Shown one piece after another: positions 44,106 to 56,943 of a stretch of 64,000 nt of DNA. A program made the translations under genes and the position numbers. Where the stretch lies: contig JAKGHH010000005.1 in assembly GCA_022828595.1 (NCBI GenBank), positions 66,955,655 through 67,019,654 of the forward strand, read 5' to 3'. The notes under the pieces are model-generated. The model worked only from the letters and a program-made list of their open reading frames with translations, had not been told where the DNA came from and did not search any database. Position 1 is the stretch's first letter. Every line of letters starts with the position of its first letter. Source of the stretch: Nelumbo lutea. Its lineage: Eukaryota > Streptophyta > Magnoliopsida > Proteales > Nelumbonaceae.

Positions 44106-45333
44106 GCTAGGGCTTCTTAATAGTTGAAAATAAATTTGGTTAGATAATTGAATCATTGAAAATTTTTATTTGTTTATTTATTTCAACAAATAAAAGTCAA
44201 ACCAATGAGCCTAACAATTCAACAACTCAAATAGCCCCGCATGAATCAATGATGACGTCCAGATTGGCAAACAAGGAGAGAGGGAACTCATCTAAAGATC
44301 ACAAATTGCAAGTCACCTACAAGCACGGAAAACATGTTAGAGGGGTCTTGGAATTTTTTTCCCGTGGCAAAGTCTCCAATGGTCAAGTTAGCACATTGCT
44401 GGAGTTGTGAATGAGTTAAAGAGTTCTAGGTGCAAGATGTGTGCTAAGGTAACTAGAGAGCAAGAGAGTGTGAAAATCGGAGTGTAAAGAGAGTCAAACC
44501 CTTAAGGCACTTGCCTATTTATGGAGGAGGGGGCCATTAGTCATGGAGGTAATGGAAACTATGCCAGCTCCCAAGTCAGTTTAGTTCCCTCACATGTAAT
44601 GGTCGCTTCTTGCCTAGTAGTTAGTAATCAATCATTGCTCTTATGTTTGATGTTCGAAGGTGCAATAATTACATTAAAAGGTATATCGCTATTGGTGAAC
44701 TTTTCTTTCCCCTAAACTGTAAATGTGGAGAATATTATTCTAAATTCTAAATTTTGAAAATTGTCAAATATTCATTTTAATCCCATATATGAGAACTTTA
44801 GTTTGTGTTTTGAAAGTATCATTAGAAAATAAAAAGTTATAAGATTCCTCTTTAAGAGATAAGAGATAAGATGAAACAAACACCCATTTTCCTCTTAAAT
44901 TTATAAGATTCCTTTTAAAAGATAAGAGCTAAGAGGAAATGAATAGGCCCTTAATGACTCAGTCAAGTTGGCTCACTTGTAATGGTCGAGGTGGGAGACG
45001 TTGCTAGTTCCCATTGGTGTGGGTCGTACTGTTATACTTGTACAATTGCATCAATTGGTTTGCTCATTGGGTTAGGATCAAACAGTCAAACCGGTTGGCC
45101 CGTTGCTTATGTAATATGTCCACTCCAAAAAATGTAACTTCAACTCGACTCTGACTCGCCAATTAAACAAAGTGAATTGCCAAAAATAACCCATGACATC
45201 TATACGTTTTTTCCCTTACTACATGACACGTCAATACTCAAACAAGGCCATGTATATAGATATTCAATGTTGCAATATTAATAGATCAGGTTTAACTTGG
45301 GTTTGCCCTAACCCGCACATGACCCAAAATCAG
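44106..45333. other. intergenic DNA
   Basis: No convincing gene. A plus-strand stretch at 44156-44410 is open for 84 codons but has no recognisable domain. Palindromic AAGAGATAAGAG-like words near 44850-44930 hint at another small decayed MITE. Confidence 0.4.
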
Positions 45334-45341
45334 ATTGAGAC

Positions 45342-45710
45342 TATGGATGGCAATGGGATAGGTTTGGGGAGGGTTTTGCGCACATGTAAATGCAAAACCC
45401 TCCCAACCCTACCCTCCCTGCATTCAAGGGTAGGGCGGGTTGGGTTTAGAATCCGCATCTAATTTTCTATTATTCATTGTCACATATAAGCAATAAATAA
45501 GTAAAATAATGCAAATATACAACAAAAATTCTAATTATTTGATTAAGACGTGTATAAAACACATAAACAATCAATTATCTTTTACATACAATTCAAAATA
45601 TTATTAAATTCAACACCTAGTATATAAAGCTTATATGCTTTCCAACAATATGTGGGTCAGGAAGAGTAGAGCCAGGTACCCACCAGGTAGGGTAGAAATT
45701 GCCATCCCTA
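45342..45710. mobile_element. hAT-like MITE
   Basis: 369 bp with ends tatggatggcaat and attgccatcccta (inverted repeats, 12 of 13 matching). Its 8-bp target duplication attgagac (45334-45341) / attgagat (45711-45718) matches at 7 of 8. It contains repeated (c)aaccctaccctcc-like subterminal words and no gene. Confidence 0.85.
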
Positions 45711-45718
45711 ATTGAGAT

Positions 45719-46338
45719 TGATCCAATCCTAACCTACAAAGCTCTCAATGCATGTTACCACTTATTAATCCTACTAGTGAGATATCCAAATGGTGCACCC
45801 CTTTATTATCCACCCATCCCTAAGGGAAAAGAAAGATGATTAATAGTTTTACATGTCTACAAGGAGCCTTTGTATCATGAAATCAAAAATCATGCAAGCA
45901 TCAATTCGGAGCATCCAATTGTACATTACGAATACCTTTATTATCTAATATGCAGTTGAAGGCACACTCTTTAGGGTGTTTGTAAGATTTTTGCTTTTGG
46001 GAAGCATGAAATATGGCTTGCCCATAGGGTGCATAGCCTTTAACACCTTCAAAATGACTCGTATCCACTTTTGGCTTTTATAACACTTTATAAGAAAAAT
46101 CGAAGCATCTTTACACTAGAGCCTAGTTATATTTTGAGAGTCTGAACCTCAATTGCAAACAATATAAGTGGCCAGACTTTTTCCAACAACAACAATCAGA
46201 CATGGCGTGAAAAAATAATTTCATTTTATATTTCACATTTAAATCTCTTCGATGAATTATTAGAAGTCAAGTTGTTGGGTTTAAACTTCATGAAATCTTT
46301 ACTCATTGGTGTCCAAAGTAATAGAAAGGAAATAAGCC
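45719..46338. other. intergenic DNA
   Basis: No gene or element recognised. Confidence 0.5.
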
Positions 46339-46342
46339 TTAT

Positions 46343-46768
46343 TGTCACGGGGCTAATCGACGAGGCCCCGTGCGATGCTCGATGGGGTCAAGGAAACCTA
46401 CAAATGCAAGCAACAACACACAAAAGGCAATAAGAATGTACACAAATTAGACAAAAGGCAACTTGTATTGCATTAATTAGTGGTAAGCACAAGCACACAG
46501 TTCAGTGTTGAGGGGATCTTGTGCTTAACCTTTACACACTTATGACTCACTCGACTACCTACCTCCTTTCAAAGAGTACGTTAAGCTTTTGGGGGAGTAA
46601 CAAAATGAAACATCAAATGAGTGGAAATTCATACTAAGTAATTACAATAATGCCATTAGTAGTCCTCCCTTACAAGATACATACATAGCCCACCCATGAC
46701 ACCATGAAGGCACGTTGTAGGCACGACGAAAGGTGCTTGATGGCGTGGTGAAAGAGTCACTTGTGACA
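46343..46768 (-). repeat. 3' LTR of gypsy-3
   Basis: 426 bp, TGTCA...TGACA on the minus strand, pairs with 59757-60132. Confidence 0.9.
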
Positions 46769-47397
46769 GTCTCCCCCACTCAATTCGATCTACGTCCTCG
46801 GTGATCGGCTTTATCTGGTCCCTTAGAGTTGCTGATGCGGAAGGAAGGTTCTCCTACTGTTCCACAAACCGGCTATCGTCCAAGGCCGAGGTGTAGATTT
46901 GGATGCCATGGTTGGGTTGTCTTGTTCTATTGGTGTTTACTATGGCTAAGTCCTTTCCTGGCGGCCTCAAGGTATGGTAGTGGCTGATTCAACTTGGCTA
47001 TAGGGAAGGCTTGAGCCAAGTAAGGGTCAAAAGGATATTTTGGACCGTTGGGGTGTTGGTTCCCATGAATTTTTCCCCAAGGGTGACTCATAGGGCTATT
47101 ATGTGATTCAATCCGAGGGATGGTGTGAAAGTGGTCCCTAAATGGCTTGGGTGGCACTCGCTCTCCTCGGTGGTTGTGGTAGTAGGTGTGGGCGAACTCT
47201 GTTGCTGGAGTGGTGAGGATAGCTTGATGGCCTGCTACTGTTGAGGTTGGCTTTAGGGGTGGCTTCTTCAGCTAGTGGAGTGCAGAACTTCTCTACTTCC
47301 TCCATGTTGGCGTCAAATAAGGCTTCTTCATGAAAAAAGTTAAACTTGTTTCCCATGAACCTTAGTAGAAGTCATAACTAGTACCATGCAAGGGGAG
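46769..47397 (-). other. 3' interior of gypsy-3
   Basis: 0.6 kb with two open stretches on the minus strand (47356-47138, Pro/Ser-rich; 47157-46927). There is no motif of RT, RNase H or integrase. It may be the end of the polyprotein or untranslated DNA. Confidence 0.5.
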
Positions 47398-48061
47398 TGA
47401 TGAAGGGTGATTTGGCCTAACCTAGCGAGAAGGGGACACGTGGACACGACCTGACTAAGGGATGATAGCTCAGCCTGGCAAGCCTAGTTTGCAACGTTTG
47501 AGCTCGAGTATTCAACCACCTCGGCATCGAGGCACCTTGGTATTCAATCCAGTTCGGAGCTAAAGAACCAAAGTATCAGCTCGGGGCTAACAACACGAAC
47601 CGCCATGTAACAACTCTGGAAGTTTCTCTAGTAGACTCCGAACCTCATGGAATCACGTCACGTAAAGACATGCCTTATCTTCTCCCCGCCCGGATCAGGC
47701 GGAAATGATAGACTTTATTGACTGATATGTTACTCCCCGACTAAAGCGGAAACGGATCTCATCCCCTCATGCCGAAGATATGGGAACCGTTCCGTGAAAC
47801 CCGTGGAGCTCAGCTATATAAGAGCAACAACCCCTCTAGGGCCCAGGTACGTGTGATTTCTCTACTCTCTAGCTCTCTAACTCTCAAACTCTCAAAGCAT
47901 TAAGCTCGAATCACAATACACTAACTTAAGCATCGGAGCGACCTCGTTGGGTTAGCCACCTCGGGTTCTTCGATCCACTATCTTGCAGATTCATCTAGCT
48001 CGTTGCTTGATTGGAAGCCAGATCACCCTCCAGCTGGGAGTAGTCAGATCGCGCTACATCA
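47398..48061 (+). repeat. 5' LTR of gypsy-2
   Basis: 664 bp, TGATGA...CATCA. TATA box tatataag at 47815-47822. Confidence 0.92.
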
Positions 48062-48062
48062 A

Positions 48063-48081
48063 TTGGCACTGTTTGTGAGAA
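48063..48081 (+). other. primer-binding site of gypsy-2
   Basis: ttggcactgtttgtgagaa, a worn version of the gypsy-1 site. Confidence 0.7.
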
Positions 48082-48135
48082 TCGACTGAAAAGTCATCTC
48101 CATTCTTTATAGTTATCAACCTTACTTCTACGTCA

Positions 48136-50262
48136 ATGGCATCTTCCAGTCACACCGTGAAAAGCACTGAGATGAACGTCTCCGGGGGACAACCCCAACT
48201 CCCTACGGTGTGCATCGGCCAATTCACCATCCCGCTTACTGCGTCTAGAGTTCCAACGCTGACCGCGCCACCAAACACCACACATGTGAGTGTCCCACTT
48301 CCCTTAGTGGTAGGCACAACTTTTTCTGAGCCTTCTGTGGTTCCCCCCGGATTCAGGCAGTCCCAATTCAATGACCTGGTTCAGTGCATCTGGGCTATCC
48401 AGATCCAGATGCAACAGGTCCAGCAATTTCAACAGTACCAGCAATACCAGCATCAGTTCCCTCCACTACCACAGAACCAACAGTAGGTTCCACCTCGACA
48501 CCCAAAGGCCCATCAAAATCAGAACCGACCTCGGGTTAATCAGAATATCAACCGATCTCCCCACCAAGGCGAAGAGACCTCCCAAGTCCCGATTTCTCCT
48601 AGGAGTCAGGTCTCATCCTGTGGGAGAAGAGATGGTTAGCTTACTTACTCCACCTGCCTCACAAGGGAACCTCGGAAACAGGTTCGGGGATACTCAGCCT
48701 CATAGGACCAATCTTCCTTGGCATTCACAGCAAGAAAATGATGGTTCGCTAGCAGGTAATTTGTTCGGGGTTCTAGGTGCAAACTTGAGACAGGGCCTCT
48801 CCGTTTGTAATATCCAGCCCCAGAATCCCATAAGAAACCAAGAGTTACCTCACGACAGAGCGGTGCTGGAGCACACCGAAATCAGCAACACCAATGCCAA
48901 GTCAGTAAAGAAACAACAACGGAGACGTCGCAAGGCACGCCATACCTTGGCTTAGAGCAACCAGCTAGCAAGGCCGAACTAGCAAGAAGGGCAAGCCAAA
49001 GGTAAGGAAGAAGCGAGCTCGATAGCTACAAAGGCTGCTTCTCCCCTACTTTCCAGGTCGTCTCCCCTGTCTCCTGAGCTCTTGGCGACCCCGATGCCTA
49101 AAGACTTCAAGATTCCTCCCTTAGACAAATATGACGGGTCCTTCGATCCTAATGACCATGTGAACTCTTTCTAGTCCCAGATGCACCTAGTTGGGGCTAA
49201 TGAGTCTTGTATGTGTGTGGCCTTCTCCACTACCTTTGAAGGGGTAGTTCAGACTAGGTATCAGAACCTTGCATCGGGATCGATCAAAAGTTGGTCGCAG
49301 TTCACAAATTTATTTACCTCACACTTCGTCACCAATAAGAAGTGCCTGAGGTCACAGGAAAGCTTTCTCAACGTAGTTCAGAGAGAAGGAGAGTCGATCA
49401 GAAGCTACATTAAGCGCTTTAACGACACCTGCCTACAAATACCAGACCTAGACCCGACGGTAAAACTCACTACAACTGAGAAAGGAATAACCCACATGGA
49501 GTTTAAATGGCATGTGGTGGCCAATAGACCAAAGGACATCACTGAATTCCTCAAACTAGCCGATCAGTTCATTGGTACCGAAGAGGAAATTAATCAAAAG
49601 GCTGACACACCAACAGAAAAAAGGAAAAGAGACAATGAAGACACACATAATGGCGGACACAAAAGAAGAAATAGCAAATCCCCGAACAGGGGAAGAAACG
49701 AATCTGAAAGTTGATCTCCCTCGCGAACTTGCAAATCAGGTTAGCGCTCCAAGACCCCACCTATTGAAAGAACGAACTACACACCATTAAACGCTAAGCG
49801 AGGAGAAAACCTAATGGCCATTAAGGACTCCTTTGTCAAATGGCCTCCTAGGTTGAGGGGAGATCCTACAACAAGGAACTGGAATGTCTACTATCATTTC
49901 CATAGAGACCACGAGCACAACACGAAAAAGATCAACAGGGGGACCAGAGAAGGAATGCCCCCAAGACCAGTAGGGGGAATGAGCAGCCTCCGCGACAGTT
50001 GCCCGAGGAAAGACCGATCCGCGGGGTAATCAACATGATTACTAGCGGGTCCATCATCGTAGGGTGTACATCGGCAGCTAGACAGATCTCAATCTACGAA
50101 CTAGAAAATGAAGAGGAAAACCCACCAAAGCGACCTCGGCTTGAAGAACCAATATACTTCACAGATGACGATGCACGCGGGATCCAGTATCCTCATGATG
50201 ATGCTCCAGTGATAAAACTGAGGCTCAACGACTTCGAAGTCAAGCGCATCCTGGTGGACTAA
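48136..50262 (+). pseudogene. gypsy-2 gag and start of protease
   Basis: The N-terminus 48136-48486 (MASSSHTVKSTEMNVSGG) ends in a Gln-rich stretch (QVQQFQQYQQYQHQFPPL) and a TAG. The capsid piece 49181-49714 has ESCMCVAFSTTFEGV and REGESIRSYIKRFNDTCLQI. The Cys/His region near 49890 is partly lost (YYHFHRDHEHNTKK). 49999-50262 leads into the protease (LNDFEVKRILVD) and ends at a stop where gypsy-1 reads on. Confidence 0.85.
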
Positions 50263-52620
50263 GGTAGCTCTGCGGATATTCTGTTCAAGGAAACTTTCGA
50301 CAAGCTATAACTACAACAAAATGATCTAAATCCGATAGACACTCCCCTGGTAGGCTTTAGCGGCAAGGAGGTCAAACCTCTCGGATGAGTCACGGTACCC
50401 GTAGAGGCCGACACGTGGCCAAATATCGCGAGGTTTGAGCACACATTTCTGGTGGTCGTGACTCCCTCTCCCTATAATTCCTTAGTAGGTCGACCCATTA
50501 TGCACGTCCTACATGCAATAGTATCCACCTACTATTTGGTGATGAAGTTCCCAACGGACTATGGAGTAGGAGTTGTGCGAGGTGACCAGCTCGAATCTCG
50601 CAAGTGCTACATAGCTGCTCTCAAGGGGAAAGCAAAGCTAGCGGCTGATGTTGAGCTCAAGTGACCAACGGAATATGCTGACGAGTGAGCTGCCCCAACA
50701 GAGGAGACGATCCACATCCCAGTCTCAACCAATGACCTGACCAAGACTCTCTAGATCGGTGCTTCAATCAACAAGCCACTTCGCTCCCAGATAGTAAGTT
50801 TCTTACTAAAAAACTTAGATATTTTTGCTTGGTCCACGGCACAAATGCCCGAAATAGGCACCAAATTTCTAACTCATAAATTGAATACCGACCCCTTAGT
50901 CAGGCCAGTTAGATAGAAGAAACACAACCTCACCCCGGAACGCTGGAGGGTAGTCGATGAAGAGGTCGGGAAGCTCCTAGCGGCAAACTTCATTAGGGAA
51001 ATCCATTACCAAGCTGGGTAACTAACCCAGTTCTGGTAAAAAAGGCCAATGGCAAGTGGTGCATGTGCGTCGATTACACTGACCTGAATAGAGCCTGCCC
51101 AAAAGACGGTTTCCTGTTGCCCAAGATCGACCGCCTAATGGAGGCGACCTCAGGGCATGAGTTGCTGAGCTTCTTGGATGCCTATTCCGATTACAACCAG
51201 ATTAGGATGGACCCTACCGACGAAGAAAAAAACTGCCTTTATAACTGAGCTCGGGTTGTATTGCTACAAGGTCATGCCCTTCGGACTAAAAAATGCTGGG
51301 GCAACCATTAAACGCCTTCTAAATAAAAATTTTGAGCCATTAATCGATAATAAAATCGAATGTTGTGTTGATGACATGGTCATGAAGACCCAGTTTTCAA
51401 ATTTTTTGTTGGATGATTTACAAAGTGTTTTTCAAATCTTGCGAAAATACAACATGAGATTAAATTAAAACAAGTGTGTCTTCGGAGTCACCTCGGGTAA
51501 ATTCCTAGGCTATATAGTCAACCAACGTGGCATCGAAGCCAATCTAAAAAAAATAAAGGCCATCCTGGATATGAGACCACCCTGCAAAATAAGAGGTTCA
51601 GAGGCTGGCTAGCTGGATAGCCGCCCTGAGCCACTTTATGTCCAAGTCGGTAGATCATTGCCTACCATTTTTTAAAGCCATGAAAAAGAGTAAGGACTTC
51701 GAATGGATTGCAGAATGTCAGCTCGCCTTCGACGAGTTGAAAAGATACCTAAGTACCACCCCAGTTCTGACTCGACCCGAGGAAGGGGACGTATTAAAGT
51801 TGTACCTCTCCATGAGTGACGAGGTGGTCAGCTCGGTACTAATCAAAGAAGTAGATCGGGTCCAACGACCCATCTACTATGTTAGTAAAGTTTTGCATGA
51901 CGTAGAAACCAAGTACCCAGAGATTGAGAAATTAGCATACGCGTTAATCATAGCAGCTCGCAAGCTTCACCCATAATTCCAAGCCCACACTATCGTTGTC
52001 CTCACCAACAAGCCTTTGAGACAGATTTTGCTCAAACCTGAGGTACCTGGCAGACTCACGAAGTGGTCTATCGAATTAAAAGAGTACGATATCTGGTATG
52101 AACCTCGGATGACAATCAAAGCCCAAGCCTTGGTCGATTTTGTGGTAGAATACACATTCAATACCGCAACTCCCGAGCTGGCCGAGCTCGAACACATGAT
52201 GGAATTTTTAACCAGTGTGGCGCCGGTCTCGGTCAAAGCAGGTCTGACCTGGGACAAGGAGCCCTAGATTCTCCACTTTGACGGCTCGTCCAACCAGTAG
52301 GGAAGTGGTGCAGGACTGATTCTATACGGCTCAAGTGAGGTGAAGCTGAAATACACACTCCGGTTTGGATTCACGGAAACAAACAACGAAGCAGAGTATG
52401 AAGTATTGGTCGCCAGGTTAAACCTAGCAAGAGAAATGAAGGCAAAGCACCTCATCGTATGTAGTGACTCACAACTTGTAGTCAACCAAGTCACCGGTGA
52501 ATATAAAGCTCACGATCCCACTATGGCTACTTACTTGGCCAAAGTTAGAGAGATCCTGTGCGGCTTCGTTTCCTACTTCATTAGATAGATTCCGAGGTCC
52601 AAGAACGCTGAGTCGACGCC
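50263..52620 (+). pseudogene. gypsy-2 protease, RT and RNase H
   Basis: Protease: SSADILF (50272) and 50452-50664 (PYNSLVGRPIMH). RT: 51063-51248 (CVDYTDLNRACPKDGFLLPK; FLDAYSDYNQIRM), then 51178-51468 in another frame with CVDD in place of YVDD. More RT is in 51638-51976 (ECQLAFDELKRYLSTTPVLT). RNase H is in 52016-52588 (CSDSQLVVNQVTGEYKAHD). Repeated stops and at least one frameshift make it non-functional. Confidence 0.88.
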
Positions 52621-52629
52621 TTGCCCTAA

Positions 52630-53955
52630 TTGGCCAGCACAAGCAGTAACACCGTGCGGACCATGTATATAGAGGACTTACCTCGGCCTAGCATTCTTGA
52701 GGGGGCAGGAGAGGTCACTCTCGTAGCACAAGCAGAACCGAGCTGGATCGACCCACTCGTAAGTTACTTGCTTCACGAGACCCTACCTGTAGAACACAAT
52801 GCGGCCCGACGGGTAGAGCGCCAGTCGGCTAAGTACGTCCTTATAGACAGACAGTTGTATAGAAGGTCCTTTACTCTTCCCTACTTGTGTTGCTTGTGAC
52901 CCTTAGAAGTCGAGTACGTATTCCACAACACCCATGAAGGCTTGTGCGGCGAACACTTGGGGGTAGGGCTCTCGCATAGAAGGCACTGCGGTAAGGCTAC
53001 TACTGGCCCATGATGAAGGCAAATGCACTCGAGCTCGTCAAGAAGTGCGACAGGTGTCAAAGGCATGCCAACATCTACCATCGACCTGTTGCCGATCTGA
53101 AATACCTCACTAGCCTATGGCCCTTCGCGTAGTGGGGAAACGACATCCTTGCCCCATTCCCGCTAGCGACAGGACAAAGGAGGTTTTTGGTCGTAATAGT
53201 AGACTACTTTATGAAGTGGGTGGAAGTTGAACCTTTGGCAACAATCACAGCCCACAACATACAAAATTTCTTTTGGAAGAACATAGTATGTCGCTTCAGA
53301 CTACCTCGAGTACTCATCTCCGGTAATGGAAAACAGTTCGAGGATATCAAGTTTCAAAATTGGTGTGTTGAAATGGGAATTCAACAAAAATTTACCTCGA
53401 TGGCATACCCCCAGGCGAATGGGCAATTGGAAGTCACTGACAAAGCAATACTTCGCGGACTGAAAGCTCGCTTAGCTCGAGCCAAGGGGTTATGGGTAGA
53501 CGAACTGCCCAGTGTCCTCTGGGCCTACCGAACTACTGCCACAGGTGAAACTCCTTTCAACCTCACTTACGGTACAAAAGTAGTGATCCTAGCAGAAATA
53601 AAGGTGTCCACACTACACTTGGACGCTTATGACGAGGAGACGAATGATGACAAGCTTTGTACCAACCTAGACCTGGTAGAAGAGGTACGAGACCTGGCTT
53701 ACATTCAGACTGCAGCTTACCAACAGAGAGTAGCTCGGTACTATAATGCCCGGGTCAGAAAATGACACTTTCGTGTCGGTGACCTAGTTCTTCAGAAGAT
53801 TATGGTACTTAAGCCCGACATTGGTAAGCTTAGACTGAATTGGGAAGGTCCATACCGAGTAAGATGGGTGTTCGAGGAAGACACATGTGAGCTCAAGACT
53901 TTGGAAGGAAAGCAGGTATGTGGAATATCGACAACCTAAGAAGGTACTACTCTTG
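52630..53955 (+). pseudogene. gypsy-2 integrase with a mutated catalytic Asp
   Basis: 52630-52899 links to the zinc region (HNTHEGLCGEHLG near 52925, CDRCQRH near 53050). 53187-53765 holds the core, with ISGNGKQF near 53315-53340, where the second catalytic Asp is Gly. QLEVTDKAIL carries the Glu. The C-terminal module is near 53830 (KLRLNWEGPYRV). Stops lie upstream of 53187. Confidence 0.87.
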
Positions 53956-54054
53956 ACCACTGAAGTGATCAAAAGGGATCATCGAACTGGAGAGAGGACT
54001 ACGAGTCACTCCTAGAAGCTTAAGGGCCATGATGCCGAGGTGACATAAGACCTT

Positions 54055-54305
54055 GACACTACGATAAGTCCTAGTTGTCTCATCGACATAGGCAAATAAG
54101 CCCTAGTTACCTCATCGACATAGGCAGATAAGCCCTAATCGCCTCCTCGACATAGGCAAATAAGTCCTTGTCGCCTCTTCGACGTAGGTGGACAAGTCCT
54201 AGTCGCCTCTTTGGCATAGGCGAACAAGTCCTAGTCGCCTCTTTGGCATAGGCAACAAGTCCTAGTCACCTCTTCGGCGTAGGCAGACTAGTTCTCACGC
54301 CTAAG
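54055..54305 (+). repeat. 32-bp minisatellite in gypsy-2
   Basis: Copies begin at about 54055, 54085, 54117, 54149, 54181, 54213, 54245 and 54276. The consensus resembles gacataggcaaataagtcct followed by agtcgcctcttc. It lies between the end of pol and the antisense gene; gypsy-1 has no equivalent. Confidence 0.9.
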
Positions 54306-54751
54306 GCATAGACAGTTCGGGTACAAACTCTACGATGTCTAGCCCACCTCGGCATATAACAACAGGTTGATCCTATTTGAAGTCAGGCCCGATGGCTCGA
54401 CACTAAGGCATAACCAACACCTAAACGAGTAGCCCGTGTGCAGACAGGTCGGGTATATACCCTACAGTGTCCGCCCACCTCAGCGTACAACGATGCGAAG
54501 TTATCCCTACTCGGAGTCCAACTTGTTAGCTCGACAGTTCGGGGTAACCACCACTTAGAAGAAATTCTACTCTTATTTGGTTTAGTTTGTCAATTCGGGA
54601 GTTACTTACACTTACAAGAAAAAAATATTTTTTTTACACAAAGATGGCAAAAAATATTTGTATTTCATTGATATGGCATGTCGAGTACAAAAAAAAAATA
54701 CAAGGCACCATGCTCGATGTATTACAGAAGGGGGTCCAAGAAAAGAGACAT

Positions 54752-56776
54752 CTAGTCACTTTGGGGCTCCTCACTCTTGTTGGAGGCTTCGGCAGGAGGA
54801 TCCGTCTCCATGTGGCTCTCACCAGCACCGGTCTCCTCACCTTCATCAGACAGGTTGCCGTCACTTTCTGCTTTGGAGTCCGGATCTTGAGCAGCTTCAA
54901 TGACCATCTCCTTTGTGATCCTCGAAGTAGTTATGACACAGAGGTCGAGCTGGGGGAACTCACGTCGGGTCAGCTACCTGCTAAGTTTAAAACCTTTGCG
55001 GTAGCATGTTGTCCCCACCTCGACCATGTCTTTTCGGTACTCCATCGAAGACTTGTACTCCTCGATGGCCTTAACCTTGGCCTTCTGCATTGCCTGAAGA
55101 AATATCTCAGTTTTCTCCTTCACGTGAGCCTCGAGGTTCTCCACCTCCCTCTTCAATGCCGCCACTCGCTCCTCTCGCTCCCTCTTTAAGGCCGCCTCAT
55201 GCTCCTTGAGCTCCTTCTTCTCCAACATCAACAACGTGAGCAGCTCCTTCTTATCTCGCACGTCCTTCTTCAGCTGGCTATTTGCATTGCAGGTTAAGTT
55301 CAGCTCGGCGTGGGCTTTACGGGAAGACTCCTTGGCTGCGAGGGCCCGCTTCAAGTTCACCTCAGACTAATAAGCCAAGGCGTGGATGGTGGAACTCACC
55401 TGCTAAGAGAAGAAAATAAGCATCAACATATAAAAAGCCAAGTACAAGACAGATTGAAGAAGACAAGTCTGAAAACTTATCACCATGCAGTGAGTAGCCG
55501 CTTGGGCTCCGAGCTGGGCAATCGGCAGTTTGACCCAGCTAGCAACCTCCTCAGCAAATATTGTGCCCTTGCTCTTGAGGAGGCCGAATTTCAAAGTCAA
55601 ATTGCTCTAAATTGCGTCCCCGCTGCCTGAAGAAGCGTCTGCTACCGGGGCGGGCTTTAAAGATGTAGCCTCCTTGGGCACGCGGGGCGGGGAGAGCTTG
55701 CCCGAGTCCTCCTCGATCAGGTCTATCATTGGAGGTTGTTCGGCGGTTGATGGCTTAGGCTCTGGAACAACGGCTAGTGGGGACTCAACGCGAACCCTTT
55801 TTTAGGCTCTCTTCTTTTTCCCCTTCCTCATACTCTCGAAGAGTTCGTTGGCGGGGATGTCCATGATAGTTGCAACAAGAACGAACTGTCAGAAACAATA
55901 CCAAAGTAAAACAGAGAAAATACAACAAACAGTGACCTACTAGGACTCAGACCGGCCTGCATGAGTTTCTCCTCGGTCATGAAGTCTTCAAACTTTAGGC
56001 CGAGCTCTGACCAAGATCGGAGCGCCTCCCTTGTCTTCAAGTCCAACCTAACACCAGGGTCCTAGATGGCTGCCCTCCAATGAGTCGGGAAAGGCCACCC
56101 CTTAGTGTTGCAAACCATGAAATAGCGCCTCTTCCAGGCCGGGACCTTGTTTGGGAGCTCGTGCAAAAGATTGAAGCCAGGACGAGGGTACAGATAGTAA
56201 GCTTGGGCAGAACACAAGATGAATTATTCTTTATGGAAATGATAGAAGAAAAATGTCAAGGTCAAGAGGAAGGTTGTAGTCGTGGAAAAGAGAAATGGTC
56301 CCTACGACGTTGCGGATGGAGTTCAGGTACAACTGGTCTATGGTGATGTTGAACAACTTTATGATCTCGACTATGAGAGGGTGAAGTGGAAGACAAAGAC
56401 CAGCTGTGAGCTGTTCCTCGAAGATCACGATCTCATCGTGACCGTGTTCCCAAGGGAAGTTACCTAAGGGGATACTGTAGATGAGGTCATCAGGAAGTCT
56501 GTATCGGGCTACTAAGGTTAGGATCCTATTTGTTGTCATTGTCGATAGGCCAAAGTTATCTGGCAACTGATCTCGATGTGAGGTGGAAGCTAGGTTACCG
56601 GAGGCCTCTCGCTCCCACCGAGGTGAGTCCACTTCGGGAGGACCGTGAACCACATCCTGACCTGAAGTAACCTCCTTGGTAGGATGAGGACCTACGACCT
56701 GAGCTGAGGTACCCACCTCAGCTCCAGCGGATTCACCTCTCCTGTATAAGAGGCTATCGAAACTAAAACTAGACAT
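54752..56776 (-). pseudogene. antisense extra gene of gypsy-2
   Basis: Counterpart of the gypsy-1 antisense gene. Exon A starts MSSFSFDSLLYRRGE (56776), reads LPLHPLIVEIIKLFNITIDQ and LNSIRNVVGTISLF, has a frameshift near 56231 and a TAG near 56066, and ends at a GTAGGT donor (exon edge 55941). Exon B (from ~55885 or slightly lower, to about 55485) has MRKGKKKRA and ends near QAATHCMV. Exon C starts near 55397 after a TTAGCAG acceptor; it has a Lys/Glu coiled coil (EEYKSSMEYRKDMVEV; YRKGFKLSR), a TAG at 54974-54976, then an in-frame acidic tail to 54752. The domain order matches gypsy-1. It is clearly broken. Function unknown. Confidence 0.78.
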
Positions 56777-56943
56777 GATGGAAAAACACAGAATCGAAAA
56801 AGAGAGAGCAAAGGGGAACTCACCAAAAGAAAGACCAAAGAAAGAAAGGCGACCTCAGAATGACACTGAACTGAAGGACTTGAGCGCGACCTCAGATTGC
56901 AGATTAACGGACTTGTGGCAACGAAAATGAGCCCCTTGGTTCC

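Noticed and set aside
44156..44410. 84-codon open frame as a host gene
   Set aside because: No recognisable domain, no exon partners, AT-rich intergenic setting.
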